Counted from the first letter of the stretch, positions 37,501 to 46,041 are shown. The stretch: 64,000 nt of DNA from an uncultured Bacteroidota bacterium (GCA_903882805.1 CAIRYK010000043.1:62001-126000), one strand, 5' to 3'. Numbers and translations: made by a program. The notes: generated from the letters alone by a model not told the origin.

Positions 37501-38951
37501 ATGCCACTAAATCGAAGTTACGCGCAGTAATGATGACTGCCTTAGTTCCATCCCTTGGTTTTATACCCATGGCTATAAGTACCGGCGCTGGCGGCGAAGT
37601 GCAAAAGCCGCTGGCTACTGTGGTTATTGGCGGCCTTATTGTGTCTACCCTACTTACGCTATTTGTGTTACCCGTACTTTATATAGTTTTCGAAAAAGGG
37701 TTTACCTACTTTAATCAAAAAACAAAGGGCGTTGTTACGCTTGTTGCGCTTGCTATTTTAGGATTCAATGCTTCTGCTCAACCAAAAATATCGCTGCACG
37801 CGGCTATTGATAGCGCTATGTCCAACAACAGAACGCTACAGGTAGCAAAGGCAGAAACAGCCTATTTCAACGCCTTGAAGAAAAGCGGTATCGATATAGA
37901 CAAAACAGAGTTTGGACTGGAGTATGGTAGATTCAATAGTTTAGCAACTGACAACAAATTCTCGGTCACTCAGACAATACAGTTCCCAACTGTGTATAAG
38001 CATCAAAACTCTATAAACCGAACAAACGCCGCAATAAGCGAAACAAATGAAAAAGTAAGGGAGATCGAAATAAAAACAAGGGTGAAACAAACCTATTTTC
38101 AACTTGTGACCCTAAAAAACAAGAGCAAATTACTTAATGATGCCGACAGCATATACGCAGGTTTTCAGGAAAAGAGTAGACTGAGGTTTGAAGCAGGGGA
38201 TATAGACGCTATGCAAATGGCCACGCTGGAAAACCAGCGATTACAAATAGGCAATCAGTTGCAGTTGCTCCGTTCGGATTATGAAATACTCCTCAATCAG
38301 TTCAAATTGCTACTCAACACCACAACTACATACGAACCAGACGACGAGACAATAATCTATAGTTTTACTGCACTAAATGCACCTAATAGTTTGAATAAGA
38401 GCCACTTATTGCAACAATACCAACAACGAATACAGTTAGCAGAGCTACAAAAACGATTGGAGAACAGTAAATTATTGCCATCCATCAGCGCTGGCTATAA
38501 TAATATGTCGATTATTGGGTGGCAGGCAACTGGTGTAGGAAAAGAGCAGTACTTTGGCTCTGGCGAACGGTTTACATCGGTAAATCTGGGCTTGGGTATC
38601 CCAATATTTTATGGCGCTCAGCGTGCTCGCATTACCGCTGCCAGTAAACTACAGCAACAAAGAATTGCTGAGTTTGCTGTAGTAGAACAACAGCTATCTA
38701 CCGACCTGAAAAACGCAATTAGCGCTTACAGTAAACGGAAGGAAATCGTAGCGATTTTCGAAAACAAGCTACTGCCAAACGCGAGAATTGTGATGCAAAC
38801 AGCAGACCAAAAACTTCAAGCAGGCGAAATTGCTTACCTCGACTGGACTATACTCGTGAATCAGGCTATGCAAACACTAGGCGACTATTACAATGTAGTT
38901 GTTCAAATGAACGAAGCGGCTTTTGAAATTGAAAAATTGTGCAATAACTAA
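34590..38951 (+). CDS. Heavy-metal RND efflux pump fused to TolC-like outer-membrane channel
   Basis: Residues 1-1040 are a complete CzcA/CusA-type RND pump: TM1 at about 10-30, porter domains, and the TM4 motif DFGLIVDGSVIVVE with D401, D407 and E414. The DFG...DG...VE form is that of divalent-cation (Zn/Co/Cd/Ni) pumps rather than the Cu/Ag CusA form. Residues 1047-1063 (VVTLVALAILGFNASA) look like a signal peptide ending ASA/Q. Residues 1064-1453 are a TolC/OMF protein with two helical repeats (ISLHAAIDSAMSNNRTL start). So the pump and channel of the tripartite complex are one polypeptide, possibly cut at A1063/Q1064. The adaptor gene follows 19 bases later. Confidence 0.88.
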   Translation: MLNKIISFSIKNKLIVGLFVLALIGWGVYETTRLPIDAVPDISDNQVQIITVSPALGAPDIERLISFPVEQAISSIPGMKQIRSFSRFGLSLVTIVFTEDVDIYWARQQVSEKLQMVQRDFPSGIGSPEMAPVSTGLGEIYQYVVRPLPGYEGKYGPMELRTIQDWIVRRQLLGTPGVAEVSSFGGKLKQYEIAVKQEQLKAYRLTIGQVFEALEKNNQNTGGAYIEKGPTVLYIRSEGLATSLSDIEKIVVKTLDDGTPLLMKDVATVQYGSAIRYGAMTYNDKGEVAGAVVMMLKGENASVVIKKVKERIALIQKMVPEGVVIEPFLDRTKMVNNAIKTVETNLMEGALIVIFLLVFFLGNLRAGLIVSSVIPLSMLFAIILMNKFGVGGNLMSLGAIDFGLIVDGSVIVVEAILHRFAHSRQFKSMGLISQSDMDTEVGVSTGHMIKSAVFSQIIILIVYLPILSLQGIEGKMFKPMAYTIAFAIFGAFLLSITYVPMMAALCLKKKLNHNKTMADKFMAWLERKYQPLLSKAMLFPKAIIAVTLMLFALATIILTGMGGEFMPQLEEGDFAVETRLLTGSNLSNTIRSTQQAAKILKEKFPEVTKVVTKIGSAEIPTDPMPFEASDMMVILKDKKEWTSAKTFSELSAKMTKELEAVPGISVGFQFPVQMRFNELMTGARQDVVCKIFGENLDSLTSYAQKLNEIIQTVDGAINIYEEKVTGMPQVVIKYNRDAMAKFGLNVSDVNRVVNAAFAGQIAGQVYEGEKRFDLVVRLAGESRKNLADIQNLLIETNKGEQIPLSLVAGVEEINGVNQIQRENTRRRIIVGFNITGRDVKTIVDELQAKVNKSLHLSREYTIVYGGSFENMTAAKERLTIVVPIALLLIFMLLYFAFNSVKQGLLIYTAIPLSAIGGILGLWLRDMPFSISAGVGFIALFGVAVLNGILLVSEFNRLKAEGWTDVKRIVIHATKSKLRAVMMTALVPSLGFIPMAISTGAGGEVQKPLATVVIGGLIVSTLLTLFVLPVLYIVFEKGFTYFNQKTKGVVTLVALAILGFNASAQPKISLHAAIDSAMSNNRTLQVAKAETAYFNALKKSGIDIDKTEFGLEYGRFNSLATDNKFSVTQTIQFPTVYKHQNSINRTNAAISETNEKVREIEIKTRVKQTYFQLVTLKNKSKLLNDADSIYAGFQEKSRLRFEAGDIDAMQMATLENQRLQIGNQLQLLRSDYEILLNQFKLLLNTTTTYEPDDETIIYSFTALNAPNSLNKSHLLQQYQQRIQLAELQKRLENSKLLPSISAGYNNMSIIGWQATGVGKEQYFGSGERFTSVNLGLGIPIFYGAQRARITAASKLQQQRIAEFAVVEQQLSTDLKNAISAYSKRKEIVAIFENKLLPNARIVMQTADQKLQAGEIAYLDWTILVNQAMQTLGDYYNVVVQMNEAAFEIEKLCNN

Positions 38952-38970
38952 CCCCACTAAACAAAAGAAA

Positions 38971-40110
38971 ATGAAATATATAGCATCAATATTGGCGGCT
39001 GGCTTCATAACGCTTTCCGCTTGCAGCAGTCAACAAAAACAACCAGCGCCAACAAAAAACGAGAACCAAGCGAAAACGGCAAATGATGTGGTTCAGCTCA
39101 CGCCTGAACAAGCAAAAAACGCAGCGCTGGAGCTGGGTAGGCCAGAAAAACGCACCATGCACAAAACACTGAAAGTAAGCGGCGTTTTAGAAGTACCGCC
39201 TCAAAATATGATTTCGGTAAGTATACCATTAGGCGGTTACTTGAAAAAAACCACCCTACTTCCCGGTCTGCATGTGCACAAGGGCGACCTACTAGCCACT
39301 TTAGAGGATCAACAGTATATACAGTTGCAACAAGACTACCTGACGGCAAAGGCTAAGCTAAACTACTACAAAGCGGAATATGAACGGCAACAAAAGCTAA
39401 ATGAAAGTAAAGCCGCAAGCGATAAGGTGTACCAACAAGCATTGAGCGATTACGAAAGCGAAAAAGCGCTACTGCGCGCCACAGGTGAAAAACTAATGCT
39501 AATAGGTATAAATCCGATATCGCTTACCGATAATAATATTTCCCGTAGCATTAACATCTACGCTCCCATCAATGGAAACGTAGCTAAGGTAAATGTTAAT
39601 ATAGGAAAATATGTTAGTCCGACAGATGTGCTTTTTGAATTGGTAAACCCTGATGACCTGCACCTTACGCTCACAGTAATGGAAAACGACGCAGCCAACC
39701 TGCACAGCGAACAAAAAGTAGTTTGTTATGCTAACAACAAATCAGATGTAAAATACGATGCCGAAATACATGTTATCAACCCCAACATAGGTAAGGATCG
39801 TGCCACGGAGGTACATTGCCACCTACTGAAATATGGTAAAGAACTGCTACCTGGTATGTTTATGAATGCCGAAATAGATATACAAAGCGCCACAGTAAAC
39901 AGCCTGCCAGAAGATGCAATAGTAAAATGGAACAACGAACCCTATGTGTTTTATGAGATTGCTGCAAATAAATTTAAGATGCTTAAAGTAGAGACCGGAA
40001 CGTCAAGCGATGGATACATGGAAGTAAAAACTACGCTGCCCGATGCAAAAATAGTGATAAAAAACAGCTATACATTACTGACAAAAATGATGAACAGCGC
40101 TGAAGAATAA
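38971..40110 (+). CDS. RND efflux periplasmic adaptor lipoprotein (CzcB/CusB type)
   Basis: The ATG at 38971 gives 379 residues with a lipoprotein signal (FITLSAC, cysteine 18); a longer in-frame start at 38923 would overlap the pump gene and bury the signal. A lipoyl/barrel-sandwich hybrid half-motif (SIPLGGYLKKTTLLPGLHVHKGDLLATLED, split by the hairpin helices YLTAKAKLNYYKAEYERQQ and AASDKVYQQALSDYESEKALL) and the returning INIYAPINGNVAKVNVNIGKYV half are present. It links the inner-membrane pump to the channel. No metal-binding N- or C-terminal extension was seen. Confidence 0.9.
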   Translation: MKYIASILAAGFITLSACSSQQKQPAPTKNENQAKTANDVVQLTPEQAKNAALELGRPEKRTMHKTLKVSGVLEVPPQNMISVSIPLGGYLKKTTLLPGLHVHKGDLLATLEDQQYIQLQQDYLTAKAKLNYYKAEYERQQKLNESKAASDKVYQQALSDYESEKALLRATGEKLMLIGINPISLTDNNISRSINIYAPINGNVAKVNVNIGKYVSPTDVLFELVNPDDLHLTLTVMENDAANLHSEQKVVCYANNKSDVKYDAEIHVINPNIGKDRATEVHCHLLKYGKELLPGMFMNAEIDIQSATVNSLPEDAIVKWNNEPYVFYEIAANKFKMLKVETGTSSDGYMEVKTTLPDAKIVIKNSYTLLTKMMNSAEE

Positions 40111-40131
40111 ATGGCTCAAAGTTATAAACGG

Positions 40132-40190
40132 TTCCGGCGAAGCAAATCGGTAGCGACGCCGGAATCGTAGCTTTACCAGTTGAGCTAATC
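40132..40190 (-). pseudogene. tRNA-like 5'-half relic followed by inverted repeat
   Basis: On the minus strand GATTAGCTCAACTGGTAAAGCT (40190-40169) copies a tRNA D-arm region almost perfectly. Where the anticodon arm should end, the sequence runs into an 8-base inverted repeat TTCCGGCG/CGCCGGAA (40132-40139 with 40157-40164). There is no T arm or matching acceptor 3' strand. It is not a functional tRNA. Confidence 0.5.
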
Positions 40191-40276
40191 GTTCTAAAAA
40201 AACGCCCTCTTTTCCTGATTTGTGCGAATTGATTTATATATTCGCCTTTTGATTTTATAAATGAAACAAAATTAAT

Positions 40277-41821
40277 ATGCAAGAAAGCATTGAAGCTATT
40301 AAAATCGGAGCTGGCATATTAAATTATAATGACTGTTACGAAGTTTTGGTAAATGACAGGCCGGTGGAATTGGATTCCGCTGGCTTGGCCAAAGTATATG
40401 AGAGTTACTATTTTTTAAAAGAGTTCATTAAAGACAAACTGATTTACGGCATTAATACAGGTTTTGGACCGATGGCCCAATACCGTATTAGCGCCAACGA
40501 TCAAAAACAGTTGCAGTACAACTTGATTCGCAGTCATTGTTCGGGAAGTGGTTCGCCGATTGCCGTTATCAATGTAAAAGCGCTTATGCTGGCCCGGCTC
40601 AATACCCTGATGCGTGGGTATTCAGGTATCCATCCCGATGCAGTTCACTTGTTGGCAGAGTTAATAAACCGAGATATCTGCCCGGTAATCTACGAACATG
40701 GCGGACTTGGCGCCAGCGGCGACCTTGTGCAGCTTGCACACCTTGCGCTTACACTTATTGGCGAAGGAGAGGTACATTACAAAGGCGAGATATTACCGAC
40801 AGCAGATGTTTTTGCTGCCGAGAAGCTTAAACCACTAGAAGTGCACATTCGCGAAGGATTATCGCTCATGAATGGCACCTCTGCAATGTGCGGCATTGGC
40901 CTGATCAACCTGATACACGCAAAAAACCTGCTAAAACTTGCTACTGCCAGCTCGTGTATGATAGTGGAACTTGTGGAATCGTACGACGACCATTTTTCAA
41001 CTGAACTGAACTCAGTGAAGTTTCACCCCGGCCAAAACAAGATAGCAGCAGATATGCGGCTATTTCTTGCCGACAGCCACTTGGTAAAAAAGCGAGAAAA
41101 GCACTTGTACGACGCGCCTGTAATTGAAAACATACTCAAAGAAAAAGTTCAGGAATATTATTCCATAAGGTGCGTACCGCAAATATTAGGACCCGTATCA
41201 GACACAATAGCCTATGCAGAACAGGTGATTGTAAATGAAATTAATTCTGTAAGCGATAACCCAATTATCGACTACGCTAATAAGAATGTTTTTCATGGAG
41301 GTAATTTTCATGGCGATTATGCAGCGCTGGAAATGGACAAACTAAAAATTGCCATTACCAAACTATCGATGCTCTGCGAGCGGCAGTTGAACTTTATGCT
41401 CAATGACAAACTAAATGGCAAATTCCCTCCATTTGTCAATTTAGGCACATTGGGATTGAATTTAGGAATGCAGGGTGTGCAATTCACCGCCACTTCCACC
41501 ACTGCCGAAAATCAAACGCTTTCTTTCCCTATGTATGTGCACAGTATACCCAGCAATAATGACAATCAGGACATTGTGAGCATGGGCGCTAATGCTGCGC
41601 TAATAGCGCAAAAGGTAATTCTCAATACCTATGAAGTGATAGCTATTGAGCTGCTGACCATTGTGCAGGCTATTGATTATTTGCAGGCGCAGGATAAAAT
41701 ATCAAAAAAAGCGTTGGCATATTACAGGCAGTTGCGGGCAATTGCGCCTATGTTTGAACTTGATACAATAAGATACAAAACGCAATTGAACATCGTAAAT
41801 CACCTAAAAAAACTGGCATAA
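40277..41821 (+). CDS. Histidine/aromatic amino acid ammonia-lyase (MIO family)
   Basis: This 514-residue protein has the ASG triad (A146-S147-G148) in GGLGASGDLVQ that forms the MIO cofactor, the YGINTGFG segment (57-64) and NPIIDY near 330. It removes ammonia from histidine, phenylalanine or tyrosine to give the unsaturated acid. The substrate-selecting pair is S86-H87 (IRSHCSG), which in characterised enzymes points to histidine, as opposed to His-Leu (tyrosine) or Phe-Leu (phenylalanine). However, no other hut genes or aryl-polyene/flexirubin genes adjoin it, so the pathway is open. No signal peptide is present. Confidence 0.85.
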   Translation: MQESIEAIKIGAGILNYNDCYEVLVNDRPVELDSAGLAKVYESYYFLKEFIKDKLIYGINTGFGPMAQYRISANDQKQLQYNLIRSHCSGSGSPIAVINVKALMLARLNTLMRGYSGIHPDAVHLLAELINRDICPVIYEHGGLGASGDLVQLAHLALTLIGEGEVHYKGEILPTADVFAAEKLKPLEVHIREGLSLMNGTSAMCGIGLINLIHAKNLLKLATASSCMIVELVESYDDHFSTELNSVKFHPGQNKIAADMRLFLADSHLVKKREKHLYDAPVIENILKEKVQEYYSIRCVPQILGPVSDTIAYAEQVIVNEINSVSDNPIIDYANKNVFHGGNFHGDYAALEMDKLKIAITKLSMLCERQLNFMLNDKLNGKFPPFVNLGTLGLNLGMQGVQFTATSTTAENQTLSFPMYVHSIPSNNDNQDIVSMGANAALIAQKVILNTYEVIAIELLTIVQAIDYLQAQDKISKKALAYYRQLRAIAPMFELDTIRYKTQLNIVNHLKKLA

Positions 41822-41955
41822 TAATAAAAGCCGGAAAGCATGTGGAACATTAGAAAAAATATAACAAAATTGGTTGACGCTTTATTATAAATTTGTTCTA
41901 CACAAACGTAGAATAACACAAACCAACTACTCAAACATAAAACAAGATCAAGCTT

Positions 41956-42372
41956 ATGAAATCAGTTACCTTAAAGTTTGCAGTTTTTTTAATGCTGTTA
42001 CCTGTTTTATCTCGCGCACAAGAAGAGAACTACAAATACATTTTCAAATCATCTTGCAATTGCATTATCAGTAAAGACAACCCGGCTGGCATAGAGCTGG
42101 TTAGTATTTTCCCTTATGTTTCAGACCCTGATGTGCACGAGCATGGCACAGGTTTTTATAATAAAGTAGGCGATAAACGCGTGGATACTTTTAATGTTAC
42201 AACATTTTTAAATCCTAAGTTTAGTTGCCAACCATGTATGGCGGGAATGGAAACGGGCAAAAAATATGTGTTCTATTTCAACGGTAAGCCAGGCATGGAA
42301 CAACCTGCAGTTATGCTTTATAAAGACGCAAAAGGCGTAATAAAAGAAGAAAAGCCTAAAAAAGAAGACTAA
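41956..42372 (+). CDS. Secreted hypothetical protein with two cysteine pairs
   Basis: This 138-residue protein has a signal peptide (cleavage near SRAQ, residue 22). The mature part has CNC near 32-34 and CQPC near 91-94, possibly disulfides, and a Lys/Glu-rich tail (IKEEKPKKED). No family was recognised. TAAATTTG at 41888-41895 matches the -7 element, with the start codon 60 bases on; the -33 box is unclear. A long hairpin follows the gene. Confidence 0.6.
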   Translation: MKSVTLKFAVFLMLLPVLSRAQEENYKYIFKSSCNCIISKDNPAGIELVSIFPYVSDPDVHEHGTGFYNKVGDKRVDTFNVTTFLNPKFSCQPCMAGMETGKKYVFYFNGKPGMEQPAVMLYKDAKGVIKEEKPKKED

Positions 42373-42387
42373 TACTGAAGGATATTC

Positions 42388-42435
42388 AATTAGCAATCCC
42401 CATCGAATAAGTAGTTTTGATGGGGATTGCTAATT
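42388..42435. terminator. Bidirectional terminator with 17-base stem
   Basis: AATTAGCAATCCCCATC (42388-42404) pairs perfectly with GATGGGGATTGCTAATT (42419-42435). It separates the secreted protein gene from the convergent glycosyltransferase operon. Confidence 0.78.
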
Positions 42436-42490
42436 TATTGGTAATCAACTTTTTGTTAGTATTTTCTTGTATTTTATAGACCTATTGCAA

Positions 42491-43675
42491 CTACTTTCGT
42501 TTAGATTTTTCCCATACCGAACTTTGCTGCTTAAGAAAATACCTGCGTATACCTGCCGCCACCGCATAGTTCATCATACAGAAATAATAGGGAATAAATA
42601 AAGCTTTCACTCGTACTGCCCGCTTTTCTAATATCCATCCAAGCAATGCAGAACCATAAAAAAGAACCTGCAGTGTAAGTAGTATAGTATACAAAAAGCC
42701 GTAGTCCCACATTACCATTACTATATTCAAAGCCAACACCAACAACATCAAAAATGGCGTCACAGTCCATCGCAGTACGCGGTGGCTGATGTACTGAAAA
42801 CTAAGTGCAAAATTATGAAACGGATTGAGCGCCGGCCCTAACCGGACAATGGACTGAATACCGCCCGCGGCAATTCTGATCTTTCGCTTTAGCTCTTCAC
42901 CTATATTCTCCGATCCTGTTTCGGTTGCGTAAGCTTTGGCTTCGTAAATGATTCTGTAACCTTTTTGAGCAATGAGCATGGATATCATAAAATCGTCGAG
43001 AATAGTATCGGGTGGCACATGTTCAAACAAACTTGTTCTTACACTAAACAGTTCGCCGGCAGCGCCCACAACTGTATATAATTCCGAATCCCATGTCTTC
43101 AATTTCGACTCATATTTCCAGTAGAAGCCTTCTCCGGCAGTCGCGTCGGCTACATCGTCCACTGCTACCCTCTTTTCTCCCGACACCGCGCCAACCTTCG
43201 GATCGTGGTAATGACGGCAAATCATAGTCAGTGCATCTGTGTTCAGCATAGTATTTGCGTCAGTAAATATCACTACTTCGCTATCTACTTCTGCCATAGC
43301 TCGGTCTATTGCAGCAATCTTACCTTTTCTTTCCGGCCTGTGCATCAGTTTTATTTGCGGAAATCTGCCGATTATCTCAGGAGTACGGTCATTTGATCCA
43401 TCTGTTACAAAAAGGTACTTAATTCTGTCTTTTGGATAACTGAGCGAGAGCGAATTACGTATTTTATCCTCGATACAAGACTCTTCGTTGTATGCCGAGA
43501 CTATCAGTGTTAGGGTTGGCCAATTACCCCCATTGTCGGGTATTGGCCTCTTACCCTTTACTATAGTACGCAGCTTTACCAGAGCAAACAAAAAAATACC
43601 GTACCCAAAAAAAGCATAGAAAACGATAAAAATGCTCAGCCAAAATGTAATTATCATAACCAAATTTTTAATCAA
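42491..43675 (-). CDS. Family 2 membrane glycosyltransferase
   Basis: This 394-residue GT-A enzyme has an N-terminal helix (about 5-30) and two or three C-terminal helices (about 300-372). The catalytic part shows LIVSAYNEESCIEDKI, VTDGSNDRTPEII, the DXD-like FTDAN near 137, DDFMISM and a GGIQSI segment. This layout is that of processive or lipid-linked-sugar GT2 enzymes at the inner membrane. The donor and acceptor are unknown. Its start overlaps the stop of the upstream GT gene by 4 bases (ATGA), so the two are translated together. Confidence 0.85.
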   Translation of the reverse strand: MIKNLVMIITFWLSIFIVFYAFFGYGIFLFALVKLRTIVKGKRPIPDNGGNWPTLTLIVSAYNEESCIEDKIRNSLSLSYPKDRIKYLFVTDGSNDRTPEIIGRFPQIKLMHRPERKGKIAAIDRAMAEVDSEVVIFTDANTMLNTDALTMICRHYHDPKVGAVSGEKRVAVDDVADATAGEGFYWKYESKLKTWDSELYTVVGAAGELFSVRTSLFEHVPPDTILDDFMISMLIAQKGYRIIYEAKAYATETGSENIGEELKRKIRIAAGGIQSIVRLGPALNPFHNFALSFQYISHRVLRWTVTPFLMLLVLALNIVMVMWDYGFLYTILLTLQVLFYGSALLGWILEKRAVRVKALFIPYYFCMMNYAVAAGIRRYFLKQQSSVWEKSKRK

Positions 43676-44577
43676 TACCCCAGATAAGCGCTATTCTTCC
43701 CATTAGTAATATTCCAAAATATTGCTTTTAACAGCGTTTTTATACCGTTGAGCCGTTTGTCTTTTATATATCCAAAAATATTACGTGGGGCCACGATCAG
43801 TATAAAATAAACATAAAATACTATCCTGTACTTAAACGCAGCATTTCGCCTTATAAACAGAATTCGATTGCGGTTCATAAAATACTCCTTGAGCATACTA
43901 CGCGCCCCAACGCTCACCGACTCTTTATGGTAAATAAGCGCCTGCATGTTTACCCAGACTTCAAAACCAGCTTTTTTTATCTGTTCGCACCAATCCATTT
44001 CTTCGTAGTATAGGTAGTATATCTCTGTCATCATACCAGCTTTCTCTACTGCCGTCTTTCGCACCATCATTGCGGCTCCGTGAGGATAAGCTGTAGGGCC
44101 AGTAGTGTTATCATACTGGCCGTTGTCGCGCTCAAATTGTCCAAGACACTTATTTCTTGCTGTGTAATAGTTCATGGCAGTGAAGCCCACATACTGAAGA
44201 ATTTCCGGCTTGTCGTAATACCGTATCTTAGGACAAACCATTCCAACGCGGGGATGATCTTCAAGTGTTTTTACAAGTGTTTCAATAAGTCCTGCGGTAA
44301 ATTCAGTATCGTTATTAACTAAAAAAAGAAAATCGCCAGTTGCTTTTTTTACAGCAAGGTTGTTGCCTCCAGCAAAACCCAGATTATGCTCGCTCCTAAT
44401 AAACTGCACATTAGGGTATTTGCTCCGCCATTCGTGTACTGGATTATCATTGCTGGCATTGTCTACCACAAAAATCTCAATATTATTGTATGTATTTGTT
44501 GCAAATACCGAATCAAGCATCAGTTCGGTGATTCGTTTCTGATTATAATTTACAGTAATAATGGATACTTTTTTCAT
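43672..44577 (-). CDS. Family 2 glycosyltransferase, rhamnosyltransferase-like
   Basis: This 301-residue enzyme has SIITVNYNQKRIT at the start, FVVDNASNDNP, the EHNLGFAGGNNLAV block and FLVNNDTEF (DXD-like). These match the WbbL/RfbF type of GT2 that adds rhamnose or similar sugars to lipid-linked glycans. It has no clear transmembrane helix, except a hydrophobic patch at about 243-258 that may bind the membrane. It is the first gene of a two-gene operon. TATTTTTG on the minus strand at 44606-44613 may be its -7 element. Confidence 0.85.
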   Translation of the reverse strand: MKKVSIITVNYNQKRITELMLDSVFATNTYNNIEIFVVDNASNDNPVHEWRSKYPNVQFIRSEHNLGFAGGNNLAVKKATGDFLFLVNNDTEFTAGLIETLVKTLEDHPRVGMVCPKIRYYDKPEILQYVGFTAMNYYTARNKCLGQFERDNGQYDNTTGPTAYPHGAAMMVRKTAVEKAGMMTEIYYLYYEEMDWCEQIKKAGFEVWVNMQALIYHKESVSVGARSMLKEYFMNRNRILFIRRNAAFKYRIVFYVYFILIVAPRNIFGYIKDKRLNGIKTLLKAIFWNITNGKNSAYLGY

Positions 44578-44605
44578 TCCGTGTTATTAACATTCTGGGC
44601 GTCTG

Positions 44606-44613
44606 CAAAAATA
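44606..44613 (-). promoter_or_regulatory. Candidate -7 element for the GT2 pair
   Basis: TATTTTTG on the minus strand, 29 bases before the start codon. No convincing -33 box at the expected distance. Confidence 0.35.
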
Positions 44614-44821
44614 CCTTCTGCTGCAAATTACTACTATGTTTTTCAATATTGAAGTTTGTGGTACGTATAATTATAGTTAACCCAAATTAGGAGACCACAA
44701 TAATTAGCTTGTTGTATTTTAAGGTTATATCATTGGAGCAATTCCAAACAATAAAAACTAAAAATAACGATAACATAGCCGTTATTCCGTTAAAAATGGC
44801 AATAAAACTCACCAAAATAGG

Positions 44822-44829
44822 TAGTTTTG
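44822..44829 (+). promoter_or_regulatory. Candidate -7 element for the ATP-grasp gene
   Basis: TAGTTTTG matches TAnnTTTG. It overlaps the TTG at 44827, which argues that this TTG is not the true start and supports the GTG at 44872. Confidence 0.4.
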
Positions 44830-44871
44830 TTAACAGTTTTGAATATTTTCGCCGGCTTAACCAACCTCGTT

Positions 44872-46041
44872 GTGACTAAATTCAAAACACTACTAATATC
44901 ATATATTAATTGGGACTCATTAATGGAGATACCCGAACTGCTAAAAAATGGAGGTAGCGATGTAGATGTCTTTTGCATTGCGAATTCCTGGGCGATTCAG
45001 AACAGCTTCTACGATAAATGGATAGAAGGACCAAAGGATGAAAGGGCATTTTTAGATGTTTTATTCCGTTACTTAGAGACAAATGGCCACGAATATAAAT
45101 GGATAATACCGGGCGATGATATCATCATCAGGTTGCTGAACGAACGATTGTTGACCGAGGCTGAATTTTACAAAATAATGCCTCTTTCTAAAATTGAAAA
45201 CCGATCGCTTTTGGGCTCGAAGGCCGGATTTTCAGCATTATGCAATAAATATGATATAATCACTCCTAAGTTTTTAATTTACCACCCTAACTATACATAT
45301 AAAGATATACAAACCCTATTGGGAACTCCATTTCTGTTGAAGGTGGATAGAAGCGAAGGTGGATTCGGAGTGTTTTTATGTGAAAACGAATCTCAATTTG
45401 GTGAAATTATCGGCGCAATGGATGATACTGAAAATTTGGTCTTTCAACAGTACATTAACGGATACGACATTAACACCGAAGCTTTATATAAAAATGGCAA
45501 ATTAATTACCTACAGCTACTCCAGAACGATTAAAATAATGGGCAAATTCGGAGTAAGCACCCAAAGGTTATTTTACCAAAATGGCGAAATTGAAATTGAG
45601 TTACAAAATATAGGTGAACGGCTGGGCATTAGTGGTTTTGCTAATATTGTTTTTATGTTTTGCGAAACCAATAGGCAACACTACCTTATTGAAGTCGACC
45701 TTCGTCCAAATGCCTGGATGAACTATGGGCGTTTTCTGGGTAATGATTTTTCACAAGGAATAAGGAACATTGTAAGCGGTAGTCTCGAGCTTGTAAAACC
45801 CTCAGCATATTTTGAAGGTAAAATGATGAAAATATGTCTGTTTAAAAAAGATCTGTATAGGTGCATCGTAGAAAAAGATTTCAAAGGACTGTGTGCATGG
45901 CTTTTCAACAAAGAAGGCAGGTGGCGCTTTGTGCCTTGGCACGATAGGAAACTATTGGTTGCTTGTACCAGCTATTTGATTAGAAATTTCTTGGATTTTG
46001 CTTATAATAAGGTAAGAAAAGTAATCAAGATTAACCGCTAA
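44872..46041 (+). CDS. ATP-grasp ligase-like protein in polysaccharide region
   Basis: With the GTG at 44872 the protein has 389 residues; a TTG at 44827 would add 15. The ATP-grasp fold is supported by FLLKVDRSEGGFGV (ATP-binding lysine and glycine loop), LVFQQYINGYDINTEAL, and the metal-binding EVDLRPN with its Glu, Asp and Asn. ATP-grasp enzymes join a carboxylate to an amine or thiol through an acyl phosphate. Neighbouring glycosyltransferases suggest it could attach an amino acid or similar group to a sugar, but that is inference. It diverges from the GT2 pair with 294 bases between and is followed by its own terminator. Confidence 0.72.
   Translation: MTKFKTLLISYINWDSLMEIPELLKNGGSDVDVFCIANSWAIQNSFYDKWIEGPKDERAFLDVLFRYLETNGHEYKWIIPGDDIIIRLLNERLLTEAEFYKIMPLSKIENRSLLGSKAGFSALCNKYDIITPKFLIYHPNYTYKDIQTLLGTPFLLKVDRSEGGFGVFLCENESQFGEIIGAMDDTENLVFQQYINGYDINTEALYKNGKLITYSYSRTIKIMGKFGVSTQRLFYQNGEIEIELQNIGERLGISGFANIVFMFCETNRQHYLIEVDLRPNAWMNYGRFLGNDFSQGIRNIVSGSLELVKPSAYFEGKMMKICLFKKDLYRCIVEKDFKGLCAWLFNKEGRWRFVPWHDRKLLVACTSYLIRNFLDFAYNKVRKVIKINR

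Noticed and set aside
40277-41821. Part of a flexirubin or aryl-polyene pigment cluster
   Set aside because: No ketosynthase, acyl carrier, dialkylresorcinol or acyltransferase genes adjoin the ammonia-lyase.
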